In this document: piece after piece, positions 45,910 to 54,399 of the stretch
Layout: the number at the start of each line of letters is the position of its first letter
How positions within the stretch are numbered: position 1 is the first letter of the stretch
NCBI GenBank assembly: GCA_963723205.1
Contig: CAVRQC010000048.1
Location: 1-64,000, forward strand
DNA length: 64,000 nt
Source: CAVQBP01 sp963723205
Lineage (GTDB): Bacteria > Bacteroidota > Ignavibacteria > Ignavibacteriales > Ignavibacteriaceae
Reading direction: 5' to 3'
Translations under genes and position numbers: made by a program
Notes under the pieces: model-generated
Database searches by the model: none
The model's input: the letters and a program-made list of their open reading frames with translations, nothing else
Told to the model about the DNA's origin: nothing

Positions 45910-46042
45910 CGTTAATATAAATTTTTACCTGCGACTGATTATAAACAAGTGCAACATTGGTCCATTCTTTTTCCGGGACATAATAATTTGTACTTTGCCA
46001 GGTCCAGCTTGGATTAGTATCTTTTTTAATGGCCCAAATCAA
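45770..46042 (-). CDS. PA-like protein, piece 3: middle of the LamG domain
   Basis: Short frame giving the LamG core: EWTNVALVYNQSQVKIYING, then FRIGGRQSDAQFFNGVIDEV. The open sequence reaches upstream of the listed start to about 46120 (NGSNPIWGG). Between this and piece 2 a third frame supplies NLRVTGNFTLEAWIYPNR. The frame ends at GVIDEVQ-RLE, whereas the next frame continues VWNKARS, the usual LamG ending. Confidence 0.6.
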   Translation of the reverse strand: MIWAIKKDTNPSWTWQSTNYYVPEKEWTNVALVYNQSQVKIYINGVLFHTAASTGAVGDLTTTQNDFRIGGRQSDAQFFNGVIDEVQRLE

Positions 46043-46092
46043 AACTCCCCTGGGATTTCGTGCTAATTCATATTCGCCTTCTTTATTAATAA

Positions 46093-48063
46093 TTATTCCG
46101 CCCCAGATTGGATTAGACCCGTTACCTGTTCGGATAAATCCAAGCTTCCAGTGTAAAATTTCCTGTTACACGCAGATTTTCCGGTGCCACCCATAGTAAC
46201 ATAGCCATTTTCTGAGGTTTCGTTAAAGTCCAGAGCGTTGCCAGTTACATCCGCAGGTTTATCGCGCATGGGAACAGGTGAATATCCATAAACCAATTGC
46301 AACGAATCCTGGTTCTGGTCAAGGCCGGCAAAATCAAGAGAAGTAGACACATTGGCTATTAGGTTTGTCATCATTATATCCATGACTTTTCTTGATTTAT
46401 CTATAACATAAAATTGATAGGTGCCTTGCTTGAAGGCATTGTCTACCGCCAGGTTAAAGGGTGTACCGCTTAAATCAACTTTAGAAGAAACACTGTCAAT
46501 ACCCGGGTAACTCCAGCCTGCCCGTCCTAACTGAAAATATGCACTTTCTTCACCATTCATCCAGCTTGGCAATCCCCCGCCACTGGTCAGATTTTCAAAA
46601 TCAACAAAACTCAGATCGTTAACAGCCATTTTTAACGTATGAGGGTTTATTCTGATTTTATTAAACGTTGCCCGGTACTCCTCGGAGTTAGCGATAAAAT
46701 CGGAAAAAACTTTAGGTTCGTTGCCGCCATTTTTAATAGTCAGATACTCTCTAGGCTGATCAAGTGTCTGATGAGTTTCAGGATCATTAAACAGGCAGTA
46801 AAGAAACATAGGCTTGCTTGAATCTCCATTTTTATAGATCCAGAAATCACCACCCGGATCCGGTAAAAATGAACTGTAGGTTTTTATATCTTTGGCACTG
46901 GTATAAATCGCCGGGATAATTATAGTTGACGTGGTAACATCGCCACGGGCATTGGTTACTTTTACGGTACCGGGGCCATCCGGTGTTCCGCTGAAGTCGG
47001 CGGAACTGGTATAAAAAGAATTATTTCCCTGAGTCAAATTGTATTTTACCATCTGGCCATTTATAGGTACTTCGGCTTCAACTGACTGGATAGGGAAATT
47101 GTTGGGTTGAGCGCTAATAAATACATTTCTATAGTCAGCGGAATATGAGGCAAGATTAACAATCGGCGCCGGGTAATCCCCGGGACTCATCATCACCAAT
47201 TTTGTGTTGCGATACATACGCAGTCCAAGCATGTTGTTTGGCTGCCCTTCATTATTCCATTCGTCTATCACCTCACTGGAAGGTGAAGACAAATACCAGT
47301 CATCCGGGTATTTGCGGTTTTCAATATAGGTTACGCCGTTTACTTCTTTTTTATCAAAGATCAAGGAAAGAATATCACTTAACTTATATTGCGGGTCCCA
47401 ATAAGGCGTACCGGCAAATACTTCGTAGCGATAATTTTGCCCGTTACCCATTTCTGCCAGAACTTCAACTGAAACAGGATTTATTTCGCTTTCAAAGCTG
47501 GCCCAATCGATGTTTGAATCCCAGTTCTGAGTGGCGGGATCCCAGCGAACTACCTTAGCATCCACCTGGATAACTTCCAATGACAATGGTGCGCCTTCTT
47601 GAATAGCTTTAAGCTCATTAAGTGTTATGGTTATATCATCACCGTTTTTATCTTTTTGCACAACAATTGTCCCGTTTTTAGGAAAACGGTTATCCGATGT
47701 TCCCGGAGGTGTAAGCGTATTAGCTTTTTGAGATGGAATAAAAGTGGCAATAGTCTTATCACCTAGTTTAAGATTAACCGTTGGAGAAACATCAAGTGCG
47801 GTGGCTCCGCCCAGGTTTTCCATATAAATATGAAGTTTTAATCGGGCGGCTTTGTCAGGCTGTGTTGTTCTGGTATCATTCCAGTCTTTGCCAATATTGG
47901 CCGTGGTACTGTTGGTTGATGTCCAGGTATGCGAGTATGATCCGGTTACTGATCCGCCAACCAGTTCAAAGGGGTTTAGTGATGCTTCTACAGTAACTTC
48001 TGCCCCTACCTCGATTACTATTGGATGTTTCATTTGTAAAAGTACTGTCTGAATGGCCGCCAT
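46093..48063 (-). CDS. PA-like protein, piece 2: pore-forming domain 2-like core and GON domain
   Basis: 656-codon frame; the real sequence starts around residue 15 (VIEVGAEVTV). Residues 15-240 match protective-antigen domain 2 in order of blocks, including DITITLNELKAIQ and LSDILSLIF at its end. Residues about 388-553 are a GON-like domain: FWIYKNGDSSKP, REYLTIKNGG, FNKIRINPHTLKM and VDLSGTPFNL. From about 610 a LamG domain begins (NGYVTMGGTG), then the frame is lost after residue 628. Confidence 0.7.
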   Translation of the reverse strand: MAAIQTVLLQMKHPIVIEVGAEVTVEASLNPFELVGGSVTGSYSHTWTSTNSTTANIGKDWNDTRTTQPDKAARLKLHIYMENLGGATALDVSPTVNLKLGDKTIATFIPSQKANTLTPPGTSDNRFPKNGTIVVQKDKNGDDITITLNELKAIQEGAPLSLEVIQVDAKVVRWDPATQNWDSNIDWASFESEINPVSVEVLAEMGNGQNYRYEVFAGTPYWDPQYKLSDILSLIFDKKEVNGVTYIENRKYPDDWYLSSPSSEVIDEWNNEGQPNNMLGLRMYRNTKLVMMSPGDYPAPIVNLASYSADYRNVFISAQPNNFPIQSVEAEVPINGQMVKYNLTQGNNSFYTSSADFSGTPDGPGTVKVTNARGDVTTSTIIIPAIYTSAKDIKTYSSFLPDPGGDFWIYKNGDSSKPMFLYCLFNDPETHQTLDQPREYLTIKNGGNEPKVFSDFIANSEEYRATFNKIRINPHTLKMAVNDLSFVDFENLTSGGGLPSWMNGEESAYFQLGRAGWSYPGIDSVSSKVDLSGTPFNLAVDNAFKQGTYQFYVIDKSRKVMDIMMTNLIANVSTSLDFAGLDQNQDSLQLVYGYSPVPMRDKPADVTGNALDFNETSENGYVTMGGTGKSACNRKFYTGSLDLSEQVTGLIQSGAE

Positions 48064-48511
48064 TGGAGTTGCTTATGGTTGCAAGAGTTTCTACAGTATA
48101 ATCTGTCATTTTAATACTAATGATCGGGCGTGCTGCTACAAGCGGATTGTTTTCAGGAGCAGAAATAGATGCCGGCATGTTAATACCGGTGACTTCCATG
48201 TAATCGCTGTAAGGATCACCGTCTGTACTCCATCTAAGAGGATCGGTTATATAGTGTTTTACGTTCGGATCACCATTCCAGGGTTTTAGTCCACCCAAAG
48301 CACTGAATGTATAACCATTTACTTCCAATTCATTACTTATTCCATCCCCATCAACATCGCCGGTATCAGATAAAGCCTTTTCCGTTCCATTAGGTGCTTT
48401 TAGATAGACGAAACCGGCTTTATTTTGTGAATAATTTAAATTTTGAGAAAAAATCAATTCATTAGCGGTAAAAAGAATTATGATTATAAAAAACATTAAA
48501 AATGTTTTCAT
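47966..48511 (-). CDS. PA-like protein, piece 1: signal peptide and calcium-binding domain
   Basis: 181-codon open frame. Residues 1-22 are a signal peptide. D49-D57 form a TSP3-like calcium loop, and residues 83-129 contain the ITDPLRWSTDGDPYSDY and NPLVAARP blocks diagnostic of the binary toxin B family. From about residue 165 (NRGRGRSYC) the translation is nonsense, because the true path continues in the next frame. Confidence 0.65.
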   Translation of the reverse strand: MKTFLMFFIIIILFTANELIFSQNLNYSQNKAGFVYLKAPNGTEKALSDTGDVDGDGISNELEVNGYTFSALGGLKPWNGDPNVKHYITDPLRWSTDGDPYSDYMEVTGINMPASISAPENNPLVAARPIISIKMTDYTVETLATISNSNGGHSDSTFTNETSNSNRGRGRSYCRSITKPL

Positions 48512-48604
48512 CTTATTACTCCTATATTTTTTTTGATTGTTTCTCTAATACGCAGGAAAAAAGATGGAAAGTGATAACACAGAAAGGAACTTTTTTATCA
48601 TAAA

Positions 48605-48853
48605 TTAGGCACTAGAATTAAAATCAAGTAAAATGTCATATATGGCCGTTAAAATCTCTTGTGATTCAATGCTAAAAGTCACCGGAGCCAGTGGAAGCGT
48701 AATAGGATCGGGTAAACCATCCATCATTGATTGATTTCCCTTTACAAGTGCGCCCGGCCATATCACTCCGCTTATGGGACGAAGAATAGCAATATTTTCA
48801 AAATTTTCTTTTAAATTATGATTAGTGCTATACAGGTTATTGCCCTTTCTCAT
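48605..48853 (-). pseudogene. Fragment resembling a cholesterol-dependent (thiol-activated) cytolysin
   Basis: An 82-codon frame without a signal peptide. Its centre, GVIWPGALVKGN, followed by GLPDPITLP and APVTFSIES, follows the conserved block of CDC-family toxins and Bacteroidota CDC-like proteins (YPGAL..., then a Pro-rich turn, then R-x-P-hT-hS-hDL). The following EILTAIYDILLDFN fits the next helix. A full CDC has about 400-500 residues, so most of it is missing; an in-frame TAG lies nine codons before the ATG and no ribosome site is evident. It lies 93 bp upstream of the PA-like gene on the same strand. It could be a remnant, or a small protein of another kind. Confidence 0.5.
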
Positions 48854-48995
48854 ATTTGAATTAATAGTTTTGAATTGCTACTTTGAAATTAATCTAAGAC
48901 ATTCTTTTATAATTTTTCCGGTTACATAGATATACACAGTATTTATAAGTAAAAGTGTTCGCATTATTAAAAAAAAAATTCAGGGAGTCTCGAGT

Positions 48996-49562
48996 TTGCC
49001 AGAAAATGAACAAATAACACAATTATTGGCTGAATTAACTAATGGTAATAAACAGGTTGTCGATTCATTAATGCCCCTTGTTTATAAAGAACTCCACCAG
49101 ATTGCACATTTAAATCTTAGGAGCGAGCGAAGGGATCATACTCTTAATGCAACTGCGCTTGTACATGAAGCTTATTTCAAGCTTGTGGATCAAACCAGGG
49201 TAAACTGGCAAAACCGGGCACACTTTTATGCAATTGCTTCGCAGGCAATGAGACGAATATTAATTAATTACGCTTATCAGCATAAAGCCCAGAAAAGGGG
49301 CGGAGAAAATGTTAAGGTAACTTTTGTTGATGAAAATATTAAACGTGAATCAAAACCAGAAGAACTAATAGCCCTTGATGAAGCACTTAATCAATTACAA
49401 AGAATTAATGAAAGACAGAGTAAAATAATTGAATACTGGTTTTTTGTGGGATTAACACACGAAGAAATTGCGGAAGTGCTCGGAATATCAGTACCAACTG
49501 TTCGCAGAGACTGGCGTCTCGCACGTGCTTGGCTTAGCAGAGAATTAAATAAAAATCTATAG
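48996..49562 (+). CDS. ECF-family RNA polymerase sigma factor
   Basis: A 188-residue sigma factor of the group typically linked to Ser/Thr kinases (Sigma70_ECF, PF07638 type). Region 2 shows VYKELHQIAHLNLR and TALVHEAYFKLV, with FYAIASQAMRRILINYAYQH. Region 4 contains GLTHEEIAEVLGISVPTVRRDWRLARAWL, here described by its HEEIAEVLGIS turn. The start is TTG at 48996 with AGGGAG just upstream; no ATG is available nearby. It lacks an anti-sigma gene. The kinase gene 174 bp downstream is probably its regulatory partner. It is divergent from the toxin-like genes and could control them, but I see no promoter evidence for that. Confidence 0.9.
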   Translation: MPENEQITQLLAELTNGNKQVVDSLMPLVYKELHQIAHLNLRSERRDHTLNATALVHEAYFKLVDQTRVNWQNRAHFYAIASQAMRRILINYAYQHKAQKRGGENVKVTFVDENIKRESKPEELIALDEALNQLQRINERQSKIIEYWFFVGLTHEEIAEVLGISVPTVRRDWRLARAWLSRELNKNL

Positions 49563-49599
49563 TAAATTCCTTTAAAAATTTTAATTTTCTCTTCTTAAT

Positions 49600-49656
49600 C
49601 TTACTCTTAATCATAATCCCCGAAGGAGTAAGAGTAAGTTTACGATTATGATTAAG
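49600..49656 (+). other. Competing hairpins between sigma factor and kinase genes
   Basis: CTTAATCATAATC (49606-49618) pairs perfectly over 13 bp with GATTATGATTAAG (49644-49656). CTTACTCTTA (49600-49609) pairs over 10 bp with TAAGAGTAAG (49629-49638). The two left arms overlap by four bases, so the complete stems exclude each other. No U-tract follows the outer hairpin. It may be an attenuator or a dispersed repeat built from CTTAATC units; a related CTTAATCTTATTCTTAATTC occurs near 60088. Confidence 0.45.
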
Positions 49657-49736
49657 AAAGCTCCAGTATAATTAAAAAGATTTTTACTTAGATATTTATT
49701 CTTCTTCAATTATTTAAATTAAAATAGGAAACAGCT

Positions 49737-52700
49737 ATGGATTCAGATCAGTGGCAAAAGATAGGAATTATCTTTGAAGAAGCTTTGAAACTTGATGAAC
49801 CGGAAAGGACAGAATTTCTTTTAAATGCATGTGAAGGTGATTCCGAGGTGCTTTCAGAAGTACGTTCTTTAATTGATGCCGATACTAATGTTCCATCAGT
49901 ATTAAAAGGTCAGGCATCCGATGCAATAAACATACAGCCCAGGAAAAATTATGAAGGGGAAATAATAGGTAATTACAAAATAATAAAACAGATTGCCGAA
50001 GGCGGAATGGGTTCGGTCTTTCTTGCGGAAAGAGCTGACGGACAATTTGAGCAGAAAGTTGCTTTAAAATTAATTAAGCCCGGAATGAACTCCAGCGAGA
50101 TCATTAAAAGATTTCAGTTCGAAAGACAAATACTTGCCGGGCTTCAGCATCCCAACATAGCCCGCCTGCTTGACGGAGGTTTAACTGAGGAAAACCTTCC
50201 TTATTTTACCATGGAATATGTTGAAGGAGAAAATATCGATGAATATTGCAACAAAAATAATTTATCGATTAATGAACGATTAAAATTATTTGAAAAAGTC
50301 TGTAATGCAATTCAATATGCACATCAAAATCTTGTTATTCACAGAGATCTTAAACCAAGCAACATAATAATTAAGAAAGACGGAACTGTTAAACTGCTGG
50401 ATTTCGGAATCGCAAAAGTATTTGCTGAAGACGATTCATTTGAACAGTCAGTTTTAACTAGAACAGGATTATTCGTTATGACTCCTGAATATGCCTCACC
50501 TGAACAAATCAGAGGAGAAACAATTACAACTTCAACAGATATTTATTCACTTGGATTAATCCTTTATCGATTAATTACCGGGGAAAAAGCTTATGAAATT
50601 AAAACCAAGTCTCCCCTGGAATTAGAAAAGGTCATCTGTTATACAGAACCGTCAAAACCAAGTTCAGCGATCAAATCATTACAGGTAAAAAATAAAATAA
50701 AAGCAAAAAAAATCAGCCATCTACATAAAACCGGACTCGATAAGTTAATTAAAACTTTATCGGGAGATCTCGATAATATTTGCTTAATGGCATTGAGAAA
50801 GGAACCGGAAAGAAGATATTCATCTGCAGAACAATTTCAACAGGACATTGAAAATTATCTTGAAGGCAGACCGGTAGCTGCCAGGCAGAATACAATTTAT
50901 TACAGGACTAATAAATTTATTATTCGCCATAAAATAGCTGTCATCTCAGCATTCTCAATTATTTTAATAGGTGCAACGCTTACAACTTTTTATTTTATTC
51001 AGCTTAAGAAAGAGAGGGATAAAGCTCAAATAGAGGCTCAAAAAGCCGAACAGGTTTCAGAATTTTTAAAAAATATTTTCAAACTTTCAGATCCATATGA
51101 AGCCCGCGGTGAAACAATAACAGCAAGAGAATTGCTCGACAAAGGTGCACAAAAAATCAACCAGGAGTTGTCGAATCAGCCGGATGTAAAAGCTACAATG
51201 CTTAGTCTTATCGGCGGCGTTTATACTAATCTAGGATTGTTTGATAAATCGGAGATACTTCTAATAAAAGCTCTTGATTTAAGAAATAAGTACAACAGTA
51301 ATAGCATAGAAGAAGCAAAGAGCCTGAGAGATCTTGGTCAACTTTATACATATAAGGGCGAGTACTCGAAAGCCGATACTCTTTTAACAAAAGCATTAGG
51401 CATCTATAAAAATAATTCCTTAAAAGAAGATAATAATTATGGCTGGATTCTTGGTAATTTAGCCTGGGTCTATAAATCAAGAGGCAACTATAGTAAATCA
51501 GAATCCTATTACAAAAAAGCTCTCAAGATACTTAAGAAGAATAAAGAGAATAATGAAGAGCTTTTAACAATGATGAACAATTTTGCACTTGAACTGCATG
51601 AAGAAGGTAATTATGAGGATGCTGAAAAAATGTTTGATGAAACACTTGAATTACAGAAAAAATTATATGGCGATAAACCCCACCCCGAGATATCCACTAC
51701 TACATATAATCTTGCTGAATTACTCCGTGATCGAGGGAAATATGATGAAGCAGAAAAAATGTTTAAAACTTCTCTTTCAATGGATATGCAATTGAGTGGA
51801 CCGGAAAATCCAGATGTTGCTTACAGCTTGCAGGGGTTAGCAAGTATTTATAAAATAAGAGGAGATTTCAACGAAGCAAAAAAACTCTTCGTTAAAGTCC
51901 TTAATATGAGAAAGAAATTTCTTGGTGATAACCATCCGGACGTAGCTTATGCAATCTCCAATATTGGTCTTCTTTATTATGCAGAAGAAAAATATGATTC
52001 TTCAAAAAAGTATTATGAAAGAGCTTTAGTGCTTCATAAAAAATTAAATGGTCCGAACCATCCTTCGGTTGCTATTTGCCTGAATAAATTAGGATTCATT
52101 AATTATAAAAAAGAAAATTATAAAAAAGCAGAAAATCAGATCAAGCAGTCAATGCAGATAATAGAAAAATCAATCGGTACAAAAAATTTGACCTATTCCA
52201 GCGATCTTTTGATATTATCCTTTATAAATTCCGCATTTAAAGATTATGATTCAGTGGCAATTCTTAATAAAGAAGTTCTTAAAACCGCCAGGGAATCAAT
52301 GGGTACAGAAAAAAGTCCTTTTATGGCAGGATGTTACAGAGGAATAGCAGAAATAACTTTCAAAGAAAATAATTTTAAAAAAGCCGATTCTCTTTACAAC
52401 TTATCTTTAAATATGTATAAAGAAATAATTGGTAAAAATAATTTAAGCACAATAAACACATATTTTGATTACTGTAAATTATTATTAAAAATGAATTCTA
52501 GTAATAAAGCATATGAAATTGTTCAAAAGAATTTAGAGATTTTAGATAAAAACTTTAATCAAGATATTTGGGGAATTGCAGAAGGAAAAAGTTTATTGGG
52601 AGAAATTTACATTAAAAGAAAAGAATTCTCTAAAGCAGAGAATTTACTATTGGAAAGTTATTCATCCTTCAAAAAGGAATTTGGAGAAAACGATTATCAT

Positions 52701-52790
52701 ACAAAAGAGGTTGCCCAAAAGCTTGTAAGTCTTTATGCCGGCTGGAATAAAAAAAGTAAAGCCGATTATTATCTAAGTACATTAAAGTAA
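49737..52790 (+). CDS. Membrane Ser/Thr protein kinase with TPR repeats
   Basis: A 1017-residue Hanks-type kinase. An N-terminal helical part is followed by the kinase domain (about 79-375): glycine loop IAEGGMGSVF, K111 in VALKLI, D204 in HRDLKPSN, D222 in LLDFGIAK and the APE-equivalent TPEYASPEQ. A single transmembrane helix (about 400-421) follows, then ten or so tetratricopeptide repeats of kinesin-light-chain type with YxKAL and HPxVA patterns. The topology puts the kinase inside and the TPRs in the periplasm. It lies directly behind the ECF sigma factor, an arrangement in which the kinase is thought to control sigma activity. Confidence 0.92.
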   Translation: MDSDQWQKIGIIFEEALKLDEPERTEFLLNACEGDSEVLSEVRSLIDADTNVPSVLKGQASDAINIQPRKNYEGEIIGNYKIIKQIAEGGMGSVFLAERADGQFEQKVALKLIKPGMNSSEIIKRFQFERQILAGLQHPNIARLLDGGLTEENLPYFTMEYVEGENIDEYCNKNNLSINERLKLFEKVCNAIQYAHQNLVIHRDLKPSNIIIKKDGTVKLLDFGIAKVFAEDDSFEQSVLTRTGLFVMTPEYASPEQIRGETITTSTDIYSLGLILYRLITGEKAYEIKTKSPLELEKVICYTEPSKPSSAIKSLQVKNKIKAKKISHLHKTGLDKLIKTLSGDLDNICLMALRKEPERRYSSAEQFQQDIENYLEGRPVAARQNTIYYRTNKFIIRHKIAVISAFSIILIGATLTTFYFIQLKKERDKAQIEAQKAEQVSEFLKNIFKLSDPYEARGETITARELLDKGAQKINQELSNQPDVKATMLSLIGGVYTNLGLFDKSEILLIKALDLRNKYNSNSIEEAKSLRDLGQLYTYKGEYSKADTLLTKALGIYKNNSLKEDNNYGWILGNLAWVYKSRGNYSKSESYYKKALKILKKNKENNEELLTMMNNFALELHEEGNYEDAEKMFDETLELQKKLYGDKPHPEISTTTYNLAELLRDRGKYDEAEKMFKTSLSMDMQLSGPENPDVAYSLQGLASIYKIRGDFNEAKKLFVKVLNMRKKFLGDNHPDVAYAISNIGLLYYAEEKYDSSKKYYERALVLHKKLNGPNHPSVAICLNKLGFINYKKENYKKAENQIKQSMQIIEKSIGTKNLTYSSDLLILSFINSAFKDYDSVAILNKEVLKTARESMGTEKSPFMAGCYRGIAEITFKENNFKKADSLYNLSLNMYKEIIGKNNLSTINTYFDYCKLLLKMNSSNKAYEIVQKNLEILDKNFNQDIWGIAEGKSLLGEIYIKRKEFSKAENLLLESYSSFKKEFGENDYHTKEVAQKLVSLYAGWNKKSKADYYLSTLK

Positions 52791-52806
52791 TTATCGGATT
52801 TTAAAT

Positions 52807-54399
52807 CTAGAAAGAGATTATTCCCAGTATCCAATCAGCAACAAAATATACCATTACTGTAGTAAAGAACCATGCAATAAAATCTAATACAATTCCTCCT
52901 TTTATCATATCAGTTATTTTAATATAACCGGTCCCGTAAACCAATGCATTGGGAGGTGTTGCTACTGGCAGCATAAACGCCATGGACGCAGCTAACGTTG
53001 CTGCTATCGATAATGCAACCGGATCATTACCTGTTCCCTGCGCAATAGAAATAATTATCGGGATCATCATTGATACTACAGCAGTATTTGAAGTAACTTC
53101 CGTAAGTAATTCAATAAGAATTATAAGAACAAACATTATTACTAAAGTTGATGGCGAACCTAAAAATGAAACTGCAGTTTTTGCCAGCCAGTTAGCAAGA
53201 CCGGTTTTAAACATACCGTCCGACAAAGCAATGCCTCCACCAAACAACAATAGTGTTCCCCAATCAACAAATTTTGCATCCGACCATGCAAGCACAAATT
53301 TCTGTTTTTTCCAATCAACTGGTAAAAGAAAAAGGATCAAAACTCCAAATAAGGCTATTATATTTTCATCAAACCATTTGAGATTTGCTGAAATTTGTTC
53401 CGGCAATATGTACTTCCAGAAAGGATTTGATACCCAAAGCAATACTGTGATAACAAATCCTGCGATTGTAAGTTTTTCAGCTTTAGTCCATTTGCCCAAT
53501 TTGTTTTGCTGCTCTACAAGAAGTTTTTTTCCACCTTGTATATCTTTTATTTCCGGGGGAAATACTTTTAAAAGAATAATCCATGCAACAGGAATGAAAA
53601 GAATAACAAAAGGAATTCCGAATTTCATCCATTCAATAAAATTTATTTGCTTTATACCGGAAGAACTTAAAATGGAGACACATATTCCATTAGGCGGAGT
53701 ACCAATTATAGTTCCTACACCTCCAATTGAAGCACCCCAAGCTATTCCAAGCATAAGTGATTTTCCAAAATTCGATTCCCCTATTTTACTGTTACTTTGA
53801 GCAAGCACACCTGCACCTAACGGCAAAAGCATAGCTGTTGTAGCAGTATTTGATATCCACATTGAGAGAAAAGCTGAAATACTCATCATTCCTAACAATA
53901 CTGAAGAAGTACTGTTGGCTAAATTTCCCCTGGTTAAAATATAAAGTGTGAGTCTTTTATCCAGTCTCCATTTTTGTAAAGCTGCTGCAAGCAAAAAGCC
54001 AGCAAGGAAAAGGAATATGATTGGATTGGCATAGTTTGATAAAATATTCTTTCCTGTAAATTGAAAAATTTTTCCCTGGTAAACTCCCGTTATATGAAAA
54101 AGAGGTAGTATAATGCCAGGTAATATTGCTGTCACTGGAATTGGAACCGCTTCGGTAATCCACCAGATAACCATCAGCAGCAATAAAGCTAATGTTACTT
54201 TTGTCCCATAAGCAAGCTGCAAAACCTGCTCTTCCGATGCCGAAACCGGAAGTAAACTTTTAGCATTTTGTATAAAACTTGCCGGAGTGCCTATAAATAA
54301 GATTAAAAAGAAGATGATTGGGCCTAAAATAAACCCTGAAATGTGACGATACTTTTCAAATCCCTCTATAGAGGAAGAGTAGTTGTTTCCTAAACTCAC
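52807..54399 (-). CDS. DASS/SLC13-type sodium-coupled anion transporter
   Basis: A 530-residue inner-membrane transporter with about 12 hydrophobic helices. Typical blocks are WWITEAVPIPVTAILPG, NPIIFLFLAGFLLA, MWISNTATTAMLLPLGAGVL and the second SNT motif ELLTEVTSNTAVVSMMIPI, plus SMAFMLPVATPPNALVYGTG. The two SNT motifs bind sodium and carboxylate. Substrates in this family are C4-dicarboxylates, citrate or sulfate; a dicarboxylate would suit the acetate module next door, but that is inferred. It is convergent with the kinase gene, 16 bp away. Confidence 0.9.
   Translation of the reverse strand: MSLGNNYSSSIEGFEKYRHISGFILGPIIFFLILFIGTPASFIQNAKSLLPVSASEEQVLQLAYGTKVTLALLLLMVIWWITEAVPIPVTAILPGIILPLFHITGVYQGKIFQFTGKNILSNYANPIIFLFLAGFLLAAALQKWRLDKRLTLYILTRGNLANSTSSVLLGMMSISAFLSMWISNTATTAMLLPLGAGVLAQSNSKIGESNFGKSLMLGIAWGASIGGVGTIIGTPPNGICVSILSSSGIKQINFIEWMKFGIPFVILFIPVAWIILLKVFPPEIKDIQGGKKLLVEQQNKLGKWTKAEKLTIAGFVITVLLWVSNPFWKYILPEQISANLKWFDENIIALFGVLILFLLPVDWKKQKFVLAWSDAKFVDWGTLLLFGGGIALSDGMFKTGLANWLAKTAVSFLGSPSTLVIMFVLIILIELLTEVTSNTAVVSMMIPIIISIAQGTGNDPVALSIAATLAASMAFMLPVATPPNALVYGTGYIKITDMIKGGIVLDFIAWFFTTVMVYFVADWILGIISF

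Larger units (their letters stand above)
45262..48511 (-). pseudogene. Frameshifted T9SS-secreted protein: protective-antigen-like pore-forming core, GON, LamG and sorting domain
   Basis: One ancestral gene now split over several frames. In order: signal peptide; DxDxDG calcium site (GDVDGDGISNELEVNGYT); GDPYSDYMEVTGI and NPLVAARP, as in the calcium-binding domain of anthrax protective antigen and clostridial binary toxin B; a polar hairpin region then IEVGAEVTVEASLNP and GGSVTGSYSHTW; AARLKLHIYMENLGGATALD and LGDKTIATF, matching toxin domain 2; a GON domain; a LamG domain; a T9SS sorting domain. No PA14 domain is visible. At least four apparent single-base additions (near 48005-48025, 46175, 46125 and 45775) break the frame. 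It has its own start (AGGAG before ATG) and terminator. By eye it is richer in G and C than its surroundings. Either a decaying foreign gene or a poorly resolved sequence. Confidence 0.75.

Noticed and set aside
52949..53800. 283-codon plus-strand frame opposite the anion transporter
   Set aside because: It is a mirror of the transporter's codon pattern; the minus-strand protein has clear membrane helices and SNT motifs.
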